This document shows positions 33,575 to 42,358 of a DNA stretch of 64,000 nucleotides, in pieces. The notes below the pieces were generated by a model. The model searched no databases, was not told where the DNA came from, and worked only from the letters and a program-made list of their open reading frames with translations. The position numbers were made by a program, and so were the translations under genes. Origin of the DNA: Mucilaginibacter yixingensis (GTDB lineage: Bacteria > Bacteroidota > Bacteroidia > Sphingobacteriales > Sphingobacteriaceae); assembly GCF_041080815.1 (NCBI RefSeq), contig NZ_CP160205.1, positions 620,001 through 684,000 of the forward strand, in the 5' to 3' direction. The stretch's first letter is position 1. Each line of letters starts with the position of its first letter.

Positions 33575-36500
33575 TTACCAGCCTGGTGTAAATCCTAAGC
33601 CAAACACGGGTTTCTTAACATCGGTACGGTTGAAGGGGATTGCCAGGTAAGGCTCCAATATAAAGTAGCCAAAAATATTTACCCTGAGTGATACGCCTGC
33701 GCTGGTTACCGGCACCTTGGTGTATACATTTTGTGTTACCGGCAGGTTGGTGTTGGGGTCAATCAAAGGGTTGCCGTTGCCATCAACGGCAGTTTCGGTA
33801 CGCAGCAGGCGTGGGTTGCTGGAGAACTCAATTTTATCGCCATTGCTCCAGGCCAAACCTGCATCAAAGAATAGGTTTAGATCTGAGAACAGGAATTTTG
33901 ATTTAATAACCGCCAATTTTTCCGGACCGGTAAATGGTAATCTTACCTCAAAGCTGGCCACCGCAATACGGTTACCTGAAAGCTGATCTACCGTAAAGTT
34001 GTTAGTTGGTGTCTTGTTGTTATTACTATAGAATGTTTGCGATTCATAACCTCTGATCAGGAATGGGTAGCCCAGGTAAAGCGGATACAGGTTATTTTGC
34101 GGTCCAAAACGGCCATAGGCATACAATCTGCCAGCCAGGGTTATTGGTTTAAGGCGGATGTATTTATTCAGATCAATAGTAGGCGAGAAATAATGGTATG
34201 TGCCCACATTGTACTCGGCCTCTAAACGATACCTGTAACCATTAAGCGGCGCTGCAATACCAAAGTAAGAGTTATCGCCCACCAAAGCTGTGTTTACCTG
34301 GAAAACCGAGAACGGGTTAAGGTTTACGCCGCCATTGGCAGGATCGGCAGAGTAATCTTTGTTTGAAATATGATGTTTCTGCACGTCCAGAATGCTGCCA
34401 TAGTATGGGTCATTCGGGTTATTATCATAATAGGTGCTGAAGCGGTCTACACGGTAAGAGTAATAAGCTGCACCGCCACCAAACTCAATACGGGTAACTC
34501 TTGAAAACGGATAAGACGTGAACACGCCTACCTGATCCTGGAAAACACGGATGATATCATATCGCTCTTCAATAGCCGGAATGTTCTGGCCATTGGAGCT
34601 GTACGTAGTGTTCACCACGTTGTAGTTGGCATATTGGAATGGGATGTGCGAAATGCTGGTACCCAAATTCCAGCGGCCCTCCTGGTTAATGTAAGTAAAC
34701 TGACCGCCAAAATCATAGATCTCGCCATTTACCGCAGCACCGGCATAGATCTGGTTTCTACCCAAAATATCGCTGAACACACCCTGTACGCCGCTGGCTA
34801 AACCGGTACCATAGGTACTTACGCCAACACCTACGCCACTGCTGGCCAGATAATCCAATTTAAATTGAGGGCGATATTTAATCTGCTTAACAGAGTCTGC
34901 CGGAATGCGCGGGTAAGCCAGGTAATTGCTCAGGTTGGCGTTGAGCAGATCTACACCTACAGATTTAAACGGCGGTAGCTGCGCTGCATCAAAATTGGTT
35001 TGATGGGCATCAACAGTTACTGGTTTAAAATCGGCATCCTTAGCGCGGTAGATAGCATATTTCTGTGCACGGTAGTAAGAGTAAACAATATCGTTATTAT
35101 TAGAAATACTCAGCGCAGGCGAGAACTCGGTGATGCCGCTGATACCGGTAAACAAATCGGTCATTTGTTCTACTTTGCCGTCGGCCAGGGTATAACGGTA
35201 CAGGTTGCGGAAACCATCACGGTTAGACAGGAAATAAATCTGTTTGCCGTCTGACGAGTAAACAGGGTTCAGGTTGTTGGCGCCGTCGAATACGTTAATG
35301 TCGGTCACTTTGCCTGTGGCCAGATCCAACTCGGCAAGTTTAAAGGTAATATCCTGCGATAGCGATTTATCATAAGTAGCCCTGTCGCTGGCAAAAACGA
35401 TCTTCTTACCATCGCGCGAGAAACTGGGCTGGTAATCTGAGTATTTATCGTTGGTTAACTGGGTAACTTTTTTGCTCTCGGTGTTGTACAGGTATAAATC
35501 GCCCTGCCCTTCAGACATCCCCTGCGTAACAATGCTCTTGCCGTCTGGCGACCAGCTCAGGTTACTAAACTGCTCTGCCTTGCCCAGCGATACATCGTCC
35601 AGCACGCGACCGGTAGGTACCTCTACAATCATCATGCGGTTGCGCCCTTTGCTAAACACACTGAACGCAAACTTCTTGCTATCCGGCGACCATGCGCCTG
35701 CCGATTCGATAAAGTTAAACTCGTCTATGTGCGTGTTGGAGACCTTGCTCGTGAGCTTTCGGATGATTTGCCCCGTATGCGCATCGGCCAGGTACAAGTC
35801 TATCGTAAACAATTCTTTTTGCGAGAGGAAGGTGAGATAATTGCCATCAGGGCTGATAGACGGTGCCACCGTGTAATCGCCGCCGGTTTTATAGTCTATC
35901 AGCTTGGTGCCGATAGGCTTTTGCACCGTGTCTTTCAGGTAAGGTGCATAAGCGCTGGAGATAGCGTTTTTCCAGAGATTAGAAAGCGTTTTATCATCAT
36001 AACCAAACGTTCTGCGGATGCCATACTCTAAGCCGAAGCGGGCCGCATTTTTAAAGAAAGGCACGATAATGCTATCGCCATAAGTTGAACCGAGGAACGA
36101 CCAGAAGGCCTCGCCGTAGCGGTATGGGAAGTATTTATTGCTTTCGGTCAGGTCTTTTACAGTTGGGATATCGTGGTTCAAGTAAGCATCGCGCATCCAC
36201 ATGGCCGTGTAAGCATCTTTTTTGCCGATGGAAAGGTACTCGGCCATACCCTCAATCATCCACAGCGGGATGTTGTTGATGTTATCAATATTTGAGGTAT
36301 CGTTACCCAGCAGTAAATGGTACTGAAAGGCGTGCACCAACTCGTGGCCTATTACGTGGCGGGTGGTTTGATTGGTTTCCATCACCGGCATTACCACACG
36401 GTTTTTCAGGCCTTCGGTAATACCACCGGTACCTACATCAATCTGCCCGTCAATGGCGGTTGTTTGTTGAAAATCCGGGTGATCTGCATAAAGAATGATA

Positions 36501-36784
36501 GGGTTGGCCTTGCGGAAGGTATCACGGAAGATCTGCTGATGCAGGGTGTACCACAACTCGCTCTCCTGCGCAAAACGTTTGAGCAGGCTATCATTCTTCA
36601 TGTAATAGTAGATCTCAAAGTGCGGGGTTTTATAAACCTTAAAGTCGAGTTTTTTATAGCGCACTTTGTTTTGACCAAAATATTGTGCGTGTGCCTGCTG
36701 GCTGATAAAAAAGGTTGAAAACAGGGCGAACAGTAGGAGCACGCATCGCCTGGTTTTACGCAATAGCTGGTAGCGGTTATCCAT
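33575..36784 (-). CDS. Gluzincin-like peptidase / TolB-type propeller / Omp85-barrel protein
   Basis: A 1069-residue outer-membrane protein. After the signal peptide (~1-34) comes a metalloprotease-like domain with H147-E-L-V-H151 and a downstream WMIEGMAEYL (Glu178), the HExxH...E pattern of gluzincins. Residues ~290-600 carry PD40/TolB-like propeller repeats (WSPDSKKFAFS, WSPDGKSIVT, FSRDGKKIVFASD, YSSDGKQIYFLSNRDG). The last ~400 residues form a beta barrel with an Omp85 loop-6-like LIRGYES (Arg~910). It may process or secrete proteins at the surface; its real function is unknown. Single-gene unit. Confidence 0.75.
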   Translation of the reverse strand: MDNRYQLLRKTRRCVLLLFALFSTFFISQQAHAQYFGQNKVRYKKLDFKVYKTPHFEIYYYMKNDSLLKRFAQESELWYTLHQQIFRDTFRKANPIILYADHPDFQQTTAIDGQIDVGTGGITEGLKNRVVMPVMETNQTTRHVIGHELVHAFQYHLLLGNDTSNIDNINNIPLWMIEGMAEYLSIGKKDAYTAMWMRDAYLNHDIPTVKDLTESNKYFPYRYGEAFWSFLGSTYGDSIIVPFFKNAARFGLEYGIRRTFGYDDKTLSNLWKNAISSAYAPYLKDTVQKPIGTKLIDYKTGGDYTVAPSISPDGNYLTFLSQKELFTIDLYLADAHTGQIIRKLTSKVSNTHIDEFNFIESAGAWSPDSKKFAFSVFSKGRNRMMIVEVPTGRVLDDVSLGKAEQFSNLSWSPDGKSIVTQGMSEGQGDLYLYNTESKKVTQLTNDKYSDYQPSFSRDGKKIVFASDRATYDKSLSQDITFKLAELDLATGKVTDINVFDGANNLNPVYSSDGKQIYFLSNRDGFRNLYRYTLADGKVEQMTDLFTGISGITEFSPALSISNNNDIVYSYYRAQKYAIYRAKDADFKPVTVDAHQTNFDAAQLPPFKSVGVDLLNANLSNYLAYPRIPADSVKQIKYRPQFKLDYLASSGVGVGVSTYGTGLASGVQGVFSDILGRNQIYAGAAVNGEIYDFGGQFTYINQEGRWNLGTSISHIPFQYANYNVVNTTYSSNGQNIPAIEERYDIIRVFQDQVGVFTSYPFSRVTRIEFGGGAAYYSYRVDRFSTYYDNNPNDPYYGSILDVQKHHISNKDYSADPANGGVNLNPFSVFQVNTALVGDNSYFGIAAPLNGYRYRLEAEYNVGTYHYFSPTIDLNKYIRLKPITLAGRLYAYGRFGPQNNLYPLYLGYPFLIRGYESQTFYSNNNKTPTNNFTVDQLSGNRIAVASFEVRLPFTGPEKLAVIKSKFLFSDLNLFFDAGLAWSNGDKIEFSSNPRLLRTETAVDGNGNPLIDPNTNLPVTQNVYTKVPVTSAGVSLRVNIFGYFILEPYLAIPFNRTDVKKPVFGLGFTPGW

Positions 36785-36824
36785 ATAGGAGGATTTTATA
36801 GGTATATCGTGATAAATTTACAGC

Positions 36825-36859
36825 AAAAAGGTTGTTATGAAAGCATAACAACCTTTTTT
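36825..36859. terminator. Intrinsic terminator after the PBP1A gene
   Basis: AAAAAGGTTGTTATG pairs with CATAACAACCTTTTT. It lies between the PBP1A stop and the start of the peptidase/barrel gene, with T-runs on both strands. Confidence 0.85.
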
Positions 36860-36867
36860 TAACATAT

Positions 36868-39189
36868 TTATTGGCCTTCGGGCGATGGTCCGCCGCCCTC
36901 TGGGGCTGGTGGTTGGGGTTGTACCAACGTGGTATCAACAGGTGTCGTCAGGCTGTCGGTTGCGGTTGTATCCGCAGCAATATGCGGCGATGGACAGTTG
37001 TATTCTTTAGTGATCTTACCCCAGGGTTTCGGGAACGGACCGTAGGTGTAGCCTGATTTTGGATCGGCATAAACACGCTCCATAAAACTGCCGAAGATAG
37101 GCAGGGCCGTGTGCGATCCTTCGCCACTCTCTGACGAGTTGAAGTGAATGCTGCGATCATCATCGCCCACCCAAACCCCGGTTACCAGGTCTTTAGTAAT
37201 GCCCATATACCAGCCGTCAACATAGTCGCTTGAGGTACCGGTTTTGCCGCCAATCTGGTTGTTCTTTTTCCAAAGACCGTTGTACTCCCACAATGCCTGC
37301 GAGGTACCACCTGGTTCTTCCATACCGCCGCGGAACATGTATAGCATTAGCCATGCCGTTTCCGGACTGATTACTTGCTCTTCTTTCAGCTTAAAATCGG
37401 CCAGTACGTTACCATGCTGATCGGTAATTTTGGTGACCAAAATCGGATCAACTTTTTTGCCTTTGTTCAGGAATGTACTGTAAGCGCGCACCATCTCATA
37501 AACCGAAACATCGTTTGAGCCTAATGATACCGATGGAATGGCCTTCAGCGGGCTTTCGATACCTACCTTGTGCGCATAGTCCACAATCTTATCCCAACCC
37601 ACTTTCTCGGTCAGCTGTGCGGTAATAGAGTTAACCGATTTACCCATGGCCCAGCGCAGCGACATATCGCGGTAGCTGAAATGGAAATCGGCATTGTTTG
37701 GCGCCCAGGTTTCTTGCTTGCCCTCGTACGTATAGTTGATGGAAACCGGTTTGTCGGTAAACTTATCGCAAGGTGAGTAGCCGTTATCCAACGCAGTTAA
37801 ATAGGCAAACGGTTTAAAGGTTGAACCCGCCTGACGCTTGGCCTGATTGACGTGATCGTACTTGAAATATTTATAGTTGATACCGCCCACCCACACTTTA
37901 ATTTGGCCGGTAGTTGGCTCCATGGTCATCATACCGGTGTTCAGGATCTTGGCGTAGTACTTGATCGAATCTACAGTAGACATGGTGGTATCACGCTCGC
38001 CATGCCAGGTAAATACCCGCATTTGCTTCTTTTTGGTGAAGTAAGCATTCATCTGCAAGGTATCGCCGTTGTATTTCTTTTTCAATAGGTTGTAGATGGG
38101 CAGGCGCTGCTCGGCTTTCAATAGGAAGTCTTTAATCTCAACACCTTTAGAATCTCGCCAAGGGTTTTTATTACCCCAGATGCTATAGAAACGGCGTTGC
38201 AGCATCTTCATCTTTTCGGCCACAGCTTCTTCGGCATATTGCTGCAGGTGCGAGTCGATGGTGGTGTAGATTTTCAGGCCGTCTTCGTACAGGTCGTAGT
38301 CATTATCCTTGCACCATTTGCGCAGCCATTTTTCTACGGCCTGGCGCAGGTATGAGTCGCCTTGAGATTCATCATCAACATAGCTCAGGTCAAGGCCCAG
38401 CGGTTGTTTAACGTCGGCGGCGTATTCGTCTTTTTTCAGGTAATTGTATTTCTCCATCTGACCCAGAACCACGTTGCGGCGCTCCAGCGAGCGTGTTGGG
38501 TTATTGATAGGGTTATAGGTTGATGTAGCCTTGAGCATGCCTATCAGGGTAGCTGCCTGTGGAGCGGTTAAATCTTTAGGCTGTTTATTAAAATATTTGA
38601 GCGATGCTGTTTTGATACCGAACGAGTTGTTGCCAAACGGAACGGTATTGAAATACATGGTCAGAATGTCTTGCTTGTTATAAACATGCTCAATTTTATA
38701 AGCGGTGCTCCACTCTTTGATCTTGTAAACCAGCGTACGCAGCACCGGGATATGTTTTACCAAACCCTGCGATTTACGTTTACGTGTAGCAAACAGGTTT
38801 TTAGCCAGCTGCTGAGTAATGGTACTGGCACCACGTTTATCGCCTTTGGCGGTAGAGATCATACTGGTCATGAAGCTGTAGAAATCAACCCCGCCGTGTT
38901 TGTAAAAACGCACGTCTTCGGTTGATACCAGGGCGTTGATAAGGTTGGGCGACAGATCTTTATAAGCTATGGGCGAGCGGTTCTCGTGGTAGTACTTGCC
39001 GATGAGCTTGCCATCGGCGGTATAAACTTCAGACGCTACGGAGTAAGAGGGGGTTTTAATGTCCTGCATGTCTGGTGTATAGCCAAAGAGCCACAGGAAG
39101 TTAAGCTCTATAGCGCACACAAAAACAATAACAAAATAGATGAATATAACGAGGTACCGCAGGTACTTATTCTTTATGCGTCTGAACAT
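36868..39189 (-). CDS. Penicillin-binding protein 1A (bifunctional)
   Basis: A 773-residue class A PBP with one N-terminal membrane helix (10-35). The GT51 glycosyltransferase domain has catalytic Glu91 (STEDVRFYKHGG) and GASTITQQLAKNLF. The transpeptidase domain has S456 (GSTFKPF), SVNS, and K649-T-G-T. It polymerises and crosslinks peptidoglycan. The C-terminus is Pro/Gly-rich (PAPEGGGPSPEGQ). Length is normal for Bacteroidota. Confidence 0.95.
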   Translation of the reverse strand: MFRRIKNKYLRYLVIFIYFVIVFVCAIELNFLWLFGYTPDMQDIKTPSYSVASEVYTADGKLIGKYYHENRSPIAYKDLSPNLINALVSTEDVRFYKHGGVDFYSFMTSMISTAKGDKRGASTITQQLAKNLFATRKRKSQGLVKHIPVLRTLVYKIKEWSTAYKIEHVYNKQDILTMYFNTVPFGNNSFGIKTASLKYFNKQPKDLTAPQAATLIGMLKATSTYNPINNPTRSLERRNVVLGQMEKYNYLKKDEYAADVKQPLGLDLSYVDDESQGDSYLRQAVEKWLRKWCKDNDYDLYEDGLKIYTTIDSHLQQYAEEAVAEKMKMLQRRFYSIWGNKNPWRDSKGVEIKDFLLKAEQRLPIYNLLKKKYNGDTLQMNAYFTKKKQMRVFTWHGERDTTMSTVDSIKYYAKILNTGMMTMEPTTGQIKVWVGGINYKYFKYDHVNQAKRQAGSTFKPFAYLTALDNGYSPCDKFTDKPVSINYTYEGKQETWAPNNADFHFSYRDMSLRWAMGKSVNSITAQLTEKVGWDKIVDYAHKVGIESPLKAIPSVSLGSNDVSVYEMVRAYSTFLNKGKKVDPILVTKITDQHGNVLADFKLKEEQVISPETAWLMLYMFRGGMEEPGGTSQALWEYNGLWKKNNQIGGKTGTSSDYVDGWYMGITKDLVTGVWVGDDDRSIHFNSSESGEGSHTALPIFGSFMERVYADPKSGYTYGPFPKPWGKITKEYNCPSPHIAADTTATDSLTTPVDTTLVQPQPPAPEGGGPSPEGQ

Positions 39190-39423
39190 TGGGTAAATAT
39201 GGAAAATTATGGCGCTATATCATAGCCTGGATGGCAAATTTAACAAACGCTATTTCGTAAAATAAATTATGTTCTATTGCCGCTGGTGGGGTTTTCATCG
39301 ATAGCTCATCAGTCTCAATAATACGATCCCGACTGTTTTAGCAGGGGACTTTAATATCCGTGCGGGCTATCCATCATCAGCAGGTGGCGGTCTCAGCTCT
39401 TTAAATACAGGCATCGAGACTGT
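39190..39423. other. Non-coding gap before the siderophore receptor promoter
   Basis: No gene or strong repeat found. It must hold the divergent PBP1A promoter. A short TACAG...CTGTA pairing near 39405-39423 is weak. Confidence 0.35.
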
Positions 39424-39442
39424 ATTTAAACTAATTCTAAAT
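39424..39442. promoter_or_regulatory. Fur-like box 1
   Basis: ATTTAAACTAATTCTAAAT, an imperfect palindrome, lies just upstream of the -33 element of the siderophore receptor. It is the same motif, in the opposite orientation, as the box at 39485-39503. Confidence 0.6.
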
Positions 39443-39447
39443 AAGTG

Positions 39448-39478
39448 TTGCAAAAATAAATAAGCCGAGATATATTTG
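39448..39478 (+). promoter_or_regulatory. Promoter of the siderophore receptor gene
   Basis: TTG (39448-39450), a 20-base spacer and TATATTTG (39471-39478) match the Bacteroidota TTG/TAnnTTTG consensus exactly. The leader would be about 24 bases. Confidence 0.7.
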
Positions 39479-39484
39479 CCGCAA

Positions 39485-39503
39485 TATTAGAATTGGTCTA
39501 AAT
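39485..39503. promoter_or_regulatory. Fur-like box 2
   Basis: Read on the minus strand it is ATTTAGACCAATTCTAATA, matching box 1 at 15 of 19 positions. It covers the predicted transcription start and ends 4 bp before the ATG, so a bound repressor would block initiation. Confidence 0.6.
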
Positions 39504-39507
39504 AAAT

Positions 39508-41958
39508 ATGAAATTCAACTTTTACCCCTCTAAAACAAGCTTTATATTGCTGCTCCTGGCGTTTTGCTTTACAAGCTTACAAGCACAAAACACCAACGGC
39601 AAAATACAAGGCACTGTTAAAACAACCGACGGCAAACGCGCTCCGGCCGTAACCATAACCCTGACAGAACTTAAACGTACCGCTATTACTAATGAGAATG
39701 GTACTTATATTTTTCAGAATGTAAAACCTGGTAGCTACACCCTTAATGTAACATTTATTGGCACCAGCGGGGCCCAGAAAACCGTTACGGTTATGGCAGG
39801 CAAAGTCTCAACAAAAGATTTTACACTTACCGAAAGCGCTGCCCAACTGGAAGAAGTAAGCATCAGCTCTGGCAAAACATTAAATAGCCGCCCGGTTACC
39901 TTCAATAAATCAGGCCTTTCTACGCTGGATATGCCCCAGAGCACGGGCGTGGTAAGCAGTCAGGTAATTCAGGATCAGCAGATTGAACGCCTGGGTGATG
40001 CCGTACGCAACGTTAGCGGTGTGAGCCTTACCCAAACTCGTGGTGGTGTAGGCGAAACATTTTCGGCGCGTGGCTATAGCATTGGCATTGGCGGCGGCGC
40101 AGGCAGCATATTTAAAAATGGCGTGCTGGTAAATACTGCCGGTTTCCCTGAAGCCAGTACCCTGGAGTCTGTTGAGATTTTGAAAGGCAGTTCTGCTTTG
40201 TTGTATGGTAACACTTCAGGCGGTTTGATTATCAACATGGTGACCAAGAAACCCAAATTTGAGAATGGTGGCGAAGTATCTATGCGCATAGGCAGCTACA
40301 ATGAGTACAAACCTACCATTGATGTTTACGGCCCGATATCGCAAAATCTGGCTTACCGTGCCATTGCCACTTATGAAAACGACGGCAGCTACCGTGACCA
40401 TGTAAAAACCGAACGTTTTTATGCCAACCCTTCGTTACTGTATAACCTGGGCAAAAGCACCACGATTTTAGTGGAAGGCGATTTCCTGAAATCTAACCTT
40501 ACTCCAGATTGGGGTGTTGGCTCGTTGAACAATGGTCAGGCTATCCCAACCCAGGTATCACGCTCGCAGTTTATTAATACCAGCTGGGCATACAGCCACA
40601 TGAACCAGTACACCGGCTCGTTTACGCTTAACCATAATTTTAGCGATAACTGGAAACTGAATTTTATTGGTTCTGCCCAAGGTACTGATATTGATTCTTA
40701 CGGTTCTACCCAGCCCAACACTGTTGCCGCTAACGGCGACTGGAACCGTACATTGGCCCGCGCTAATACCCATGAAGGCGATTACACCAGTCAGGCAAAC
40801 CTGACCGGCAACTTCAAAACCGGCGGCATCAGCCATCAGGTATTGTTTGGTACCGATGTTACCAAAGTAAATAACGTCAGCTATGCTTATACCATAAATG
40901 GTTTAGCTATTGGCAGCTATGCTTATGACAAGATCAACATCATTAACCTGGATCAATACGCTCAACGTACTGACGAACCTAATGCTGTAGCAGTTACCCG
41001 CACCACTGCGCCGGTTTACCGTTATGGTACCTACGCGCAGGATCTGATTAGCCTTACCAGCAAATTTAAAGTGCTGGCCGGTTTACGCTGGACATCACAA
41101 CATACCGCCCAAACCAGTGTAGATTCGCTTCAAAAAGGCAAAACCATTGGCGGTACCGCAGCTACCCGTAACGATGCCGCTTTCTCGCCCAAAGTATCTT
41201 TAATTTATCAGCCCAACACTACTACATCAATCTATGCAGGCTACAGCAATAACTTCGCTGTTAACAGTGGTACCGATGTAAGCACTGGTCAGGGTTTAAA
41301 ACCTTCTGTTATTGACCAATATGAGGCGGGTATTAAAAATGAGTTTTTCAACGGTAAACTATCGGCCAACTTCGGCATTTACCATATTATTAACAATAAC
41401 CTGGCTGTAGTAGCTCCGTTTAGGGCTGATGGCGTAACGCCCAATACAGACAACACGGTTAAAACCTTTAGCGGCCAAACCACTAGCGACGGACTGGAAG
41501 TTGACCTGAACGGTAACCTGAGCAAAAACTTTTACTTTATTGCCGGCTATGGTTACAACTTTGCCCGTTACACTAAAACATCTGGCTTAAAAGGCTCTAA
41601 CATTGAGGGCGAGCAACTGGTAATCAATCCGCGCAATACTGCCAATGCCAGCTTGTTCTACACCTTTACCCGCTCAAACCTGAAGGGCGTTAAATTAGGA
41701 GCATCGGCCTTCTACACAGGCTCGCGTCTGGCTGGTTACAACAACACTGTTGGCCAAACTCAAGCCTATAGCCGTTTATTGCCTGTAGGCGGGTTTGTTA
41801 CGGTGAATGTTTCGGCGGGATATACTTACAAAAAAGTATCGCTGCTGGCCCAGCTTTCTAACCTGACCAACACCATGAACTACTTGATTCATGACAACTA
41901 CAGCGTTACGCCAATTCCGCCACGCCAGTTCCTGACTACATTGGCTTATAAATTCTAA
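39508..41958 (+). CDS. TonB-dependent siderophore receptor
   Basis: An 816-residue protein: signal peptide (to ~26), CarboxypepD_reg-like domain (IQGTVKTTDGKRAPAVTITLTELKRTAITNENGTYIFQNVKPGSYTL), plug (STLDMPQSTGVVSSQVIQDQQIERLGDAVRNVSGVS) and a 22-strand barrel ending YKF. The plug is of the FhuA/FpvA ferric-siderophore class, not the SusC class, and no SusD is adjacent. Iron-dependent control is supported by the two Fur-like boxes around its promoter. The ligand cannot be told from sequence. Confidence 0.93.
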   Translation: MKFNFYPSKTSFILLLLAFCFTSLQAQNTNGKIQGTVKTTDGKRAPAVTITLTELKRTAITNENGTYIFQNVKPGSYTLNVTFIGTSGAQKTVTVMAGKVSTKDFTLTESAAQLEEVSISSGKTLNSRPVTFNKSGLSTLDMPQSTGVVSSQVIQDQQIERLGDAVRNVSGVSLTQTRGGVGETFSARGYSIGIGGGAGSIFKNGVLVNTAGFPEASTLESVEILKGSSALLYGNTSGGLIINMVTKKPKFENGGEVSMRIGSYNEYKPTIDVYGPISQNLAYRAIATYENDGSYRDHVKTERFYANPSLLYNLGKSTTILVEGDFLKSNLTPDWGVGSLNNGQAIPTQVSRSQFINTSWAYSHMNQYTGSFTLNHNFSDNWKLNFIGSAQGTDIDSYGSTQPNTVAANGDWNRTLARANTHEGDYTSQANLTGNFKTGGISHQVLFGTDVTKVNNVSYAYTINGLAIGSYAYDKINIINLDQYAQRTDEPNAVAVTRTTAPVYRYGTYAQDLISLTSKFKVLAGLRWTSQHTAQTSVDSLQKGKTIGGTAATRNDAAFSPKVSLIYQPNTTTSIYAGYSNNFAVNSGTDVSTGQGLKPSVIDQYEAGIKNEFFNGKLSANFGIYHIINNNLAVVAPFRADGVTPNTDNTVKTFSGQTTSDGLEVDLNGNLSKNFYFIAGYGYNFARYTKTSGLKGSNIEGEQLVINPRNTANASLFYTFTRSNLKGVKLGASAFYTGSRLAGYNNTVGQTQAYSRLLPVGGFVTVNVSAGYTYKKVSLLAQLSNLTNTMNYLIHDNYSVTPIPPRQFLTTLAYKF

Positions 41959-41977
41959 GATTAACACATCTACCTAT

Positions 41978-42022
41978 AAAGCAAAAGCGCTGCTCATTTT
42001 AAATGAGCAGCGCTTTTGCTTT
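41978..42022. terminator. Long bidirectional terminator
   Basis: AAAGCAAAAGCGCTGCTCATTT pairs almost perfectly with AAATGAGCAGCGCTTTTGCTTT. It separates the convergent siderophore receptor and the small membrane-protein gene. Confidence 0.92.
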
Positions 42023-42085
42023 TCAATGCCTGTATAATCCACCGGTTTATTATTCTCAGGACGATAAGGCTGTTAAAGTTTAGCT

Positions 42086-42358
42086 CTATGGCTTATTGCC
42101 ACGTCGGGGAAACTTTTGTAGCCCCAGGCTTTTAAATTGCGTCAGTATTTTTTGTTTGGCTAATTGTTCGTCGGTTAGTTCTTGTGTTTCGTCCTTTTGT
42201 TTAGTTAAATGGCGCTTGTCATGTCGCAACTTTAACCATACCCGGAATACAACATAGGCAATGAAAAGCCAAACTAAATACCCCACCCAGAACGGTACCC
42301 CACGGGTGCTATCAAAATTAGGGATGTAGCCGCTGATTATATTGACTTTATTTACCAT
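42086..42358 (-). CDS. Small single-helix membrane protein of unknown function
   Basis: The ATG at 42358 overlaps the end of the GH92 gene by 11 bp, giving a 90-residue protein. It has one membrane helix (VGYLVWLFIAYVVFRVWL) and a charged tail (KQKDETQELTDEQLAKQKILTQFKSLGLQKFPRRG). The overlap suggests coupling to GH92. Not recognised; the tail could be helical and cytoplasmic. Confidence 0.6.
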   Translation of the reverse strand: MVNKVNIISGYIPNFDSTRGVPFWVGYLVWLFIAYVVFRVWLKLRHDKRHLTKQKDETQELTDEQLAKQKILTQFKSLGLQKFPRRGNKP

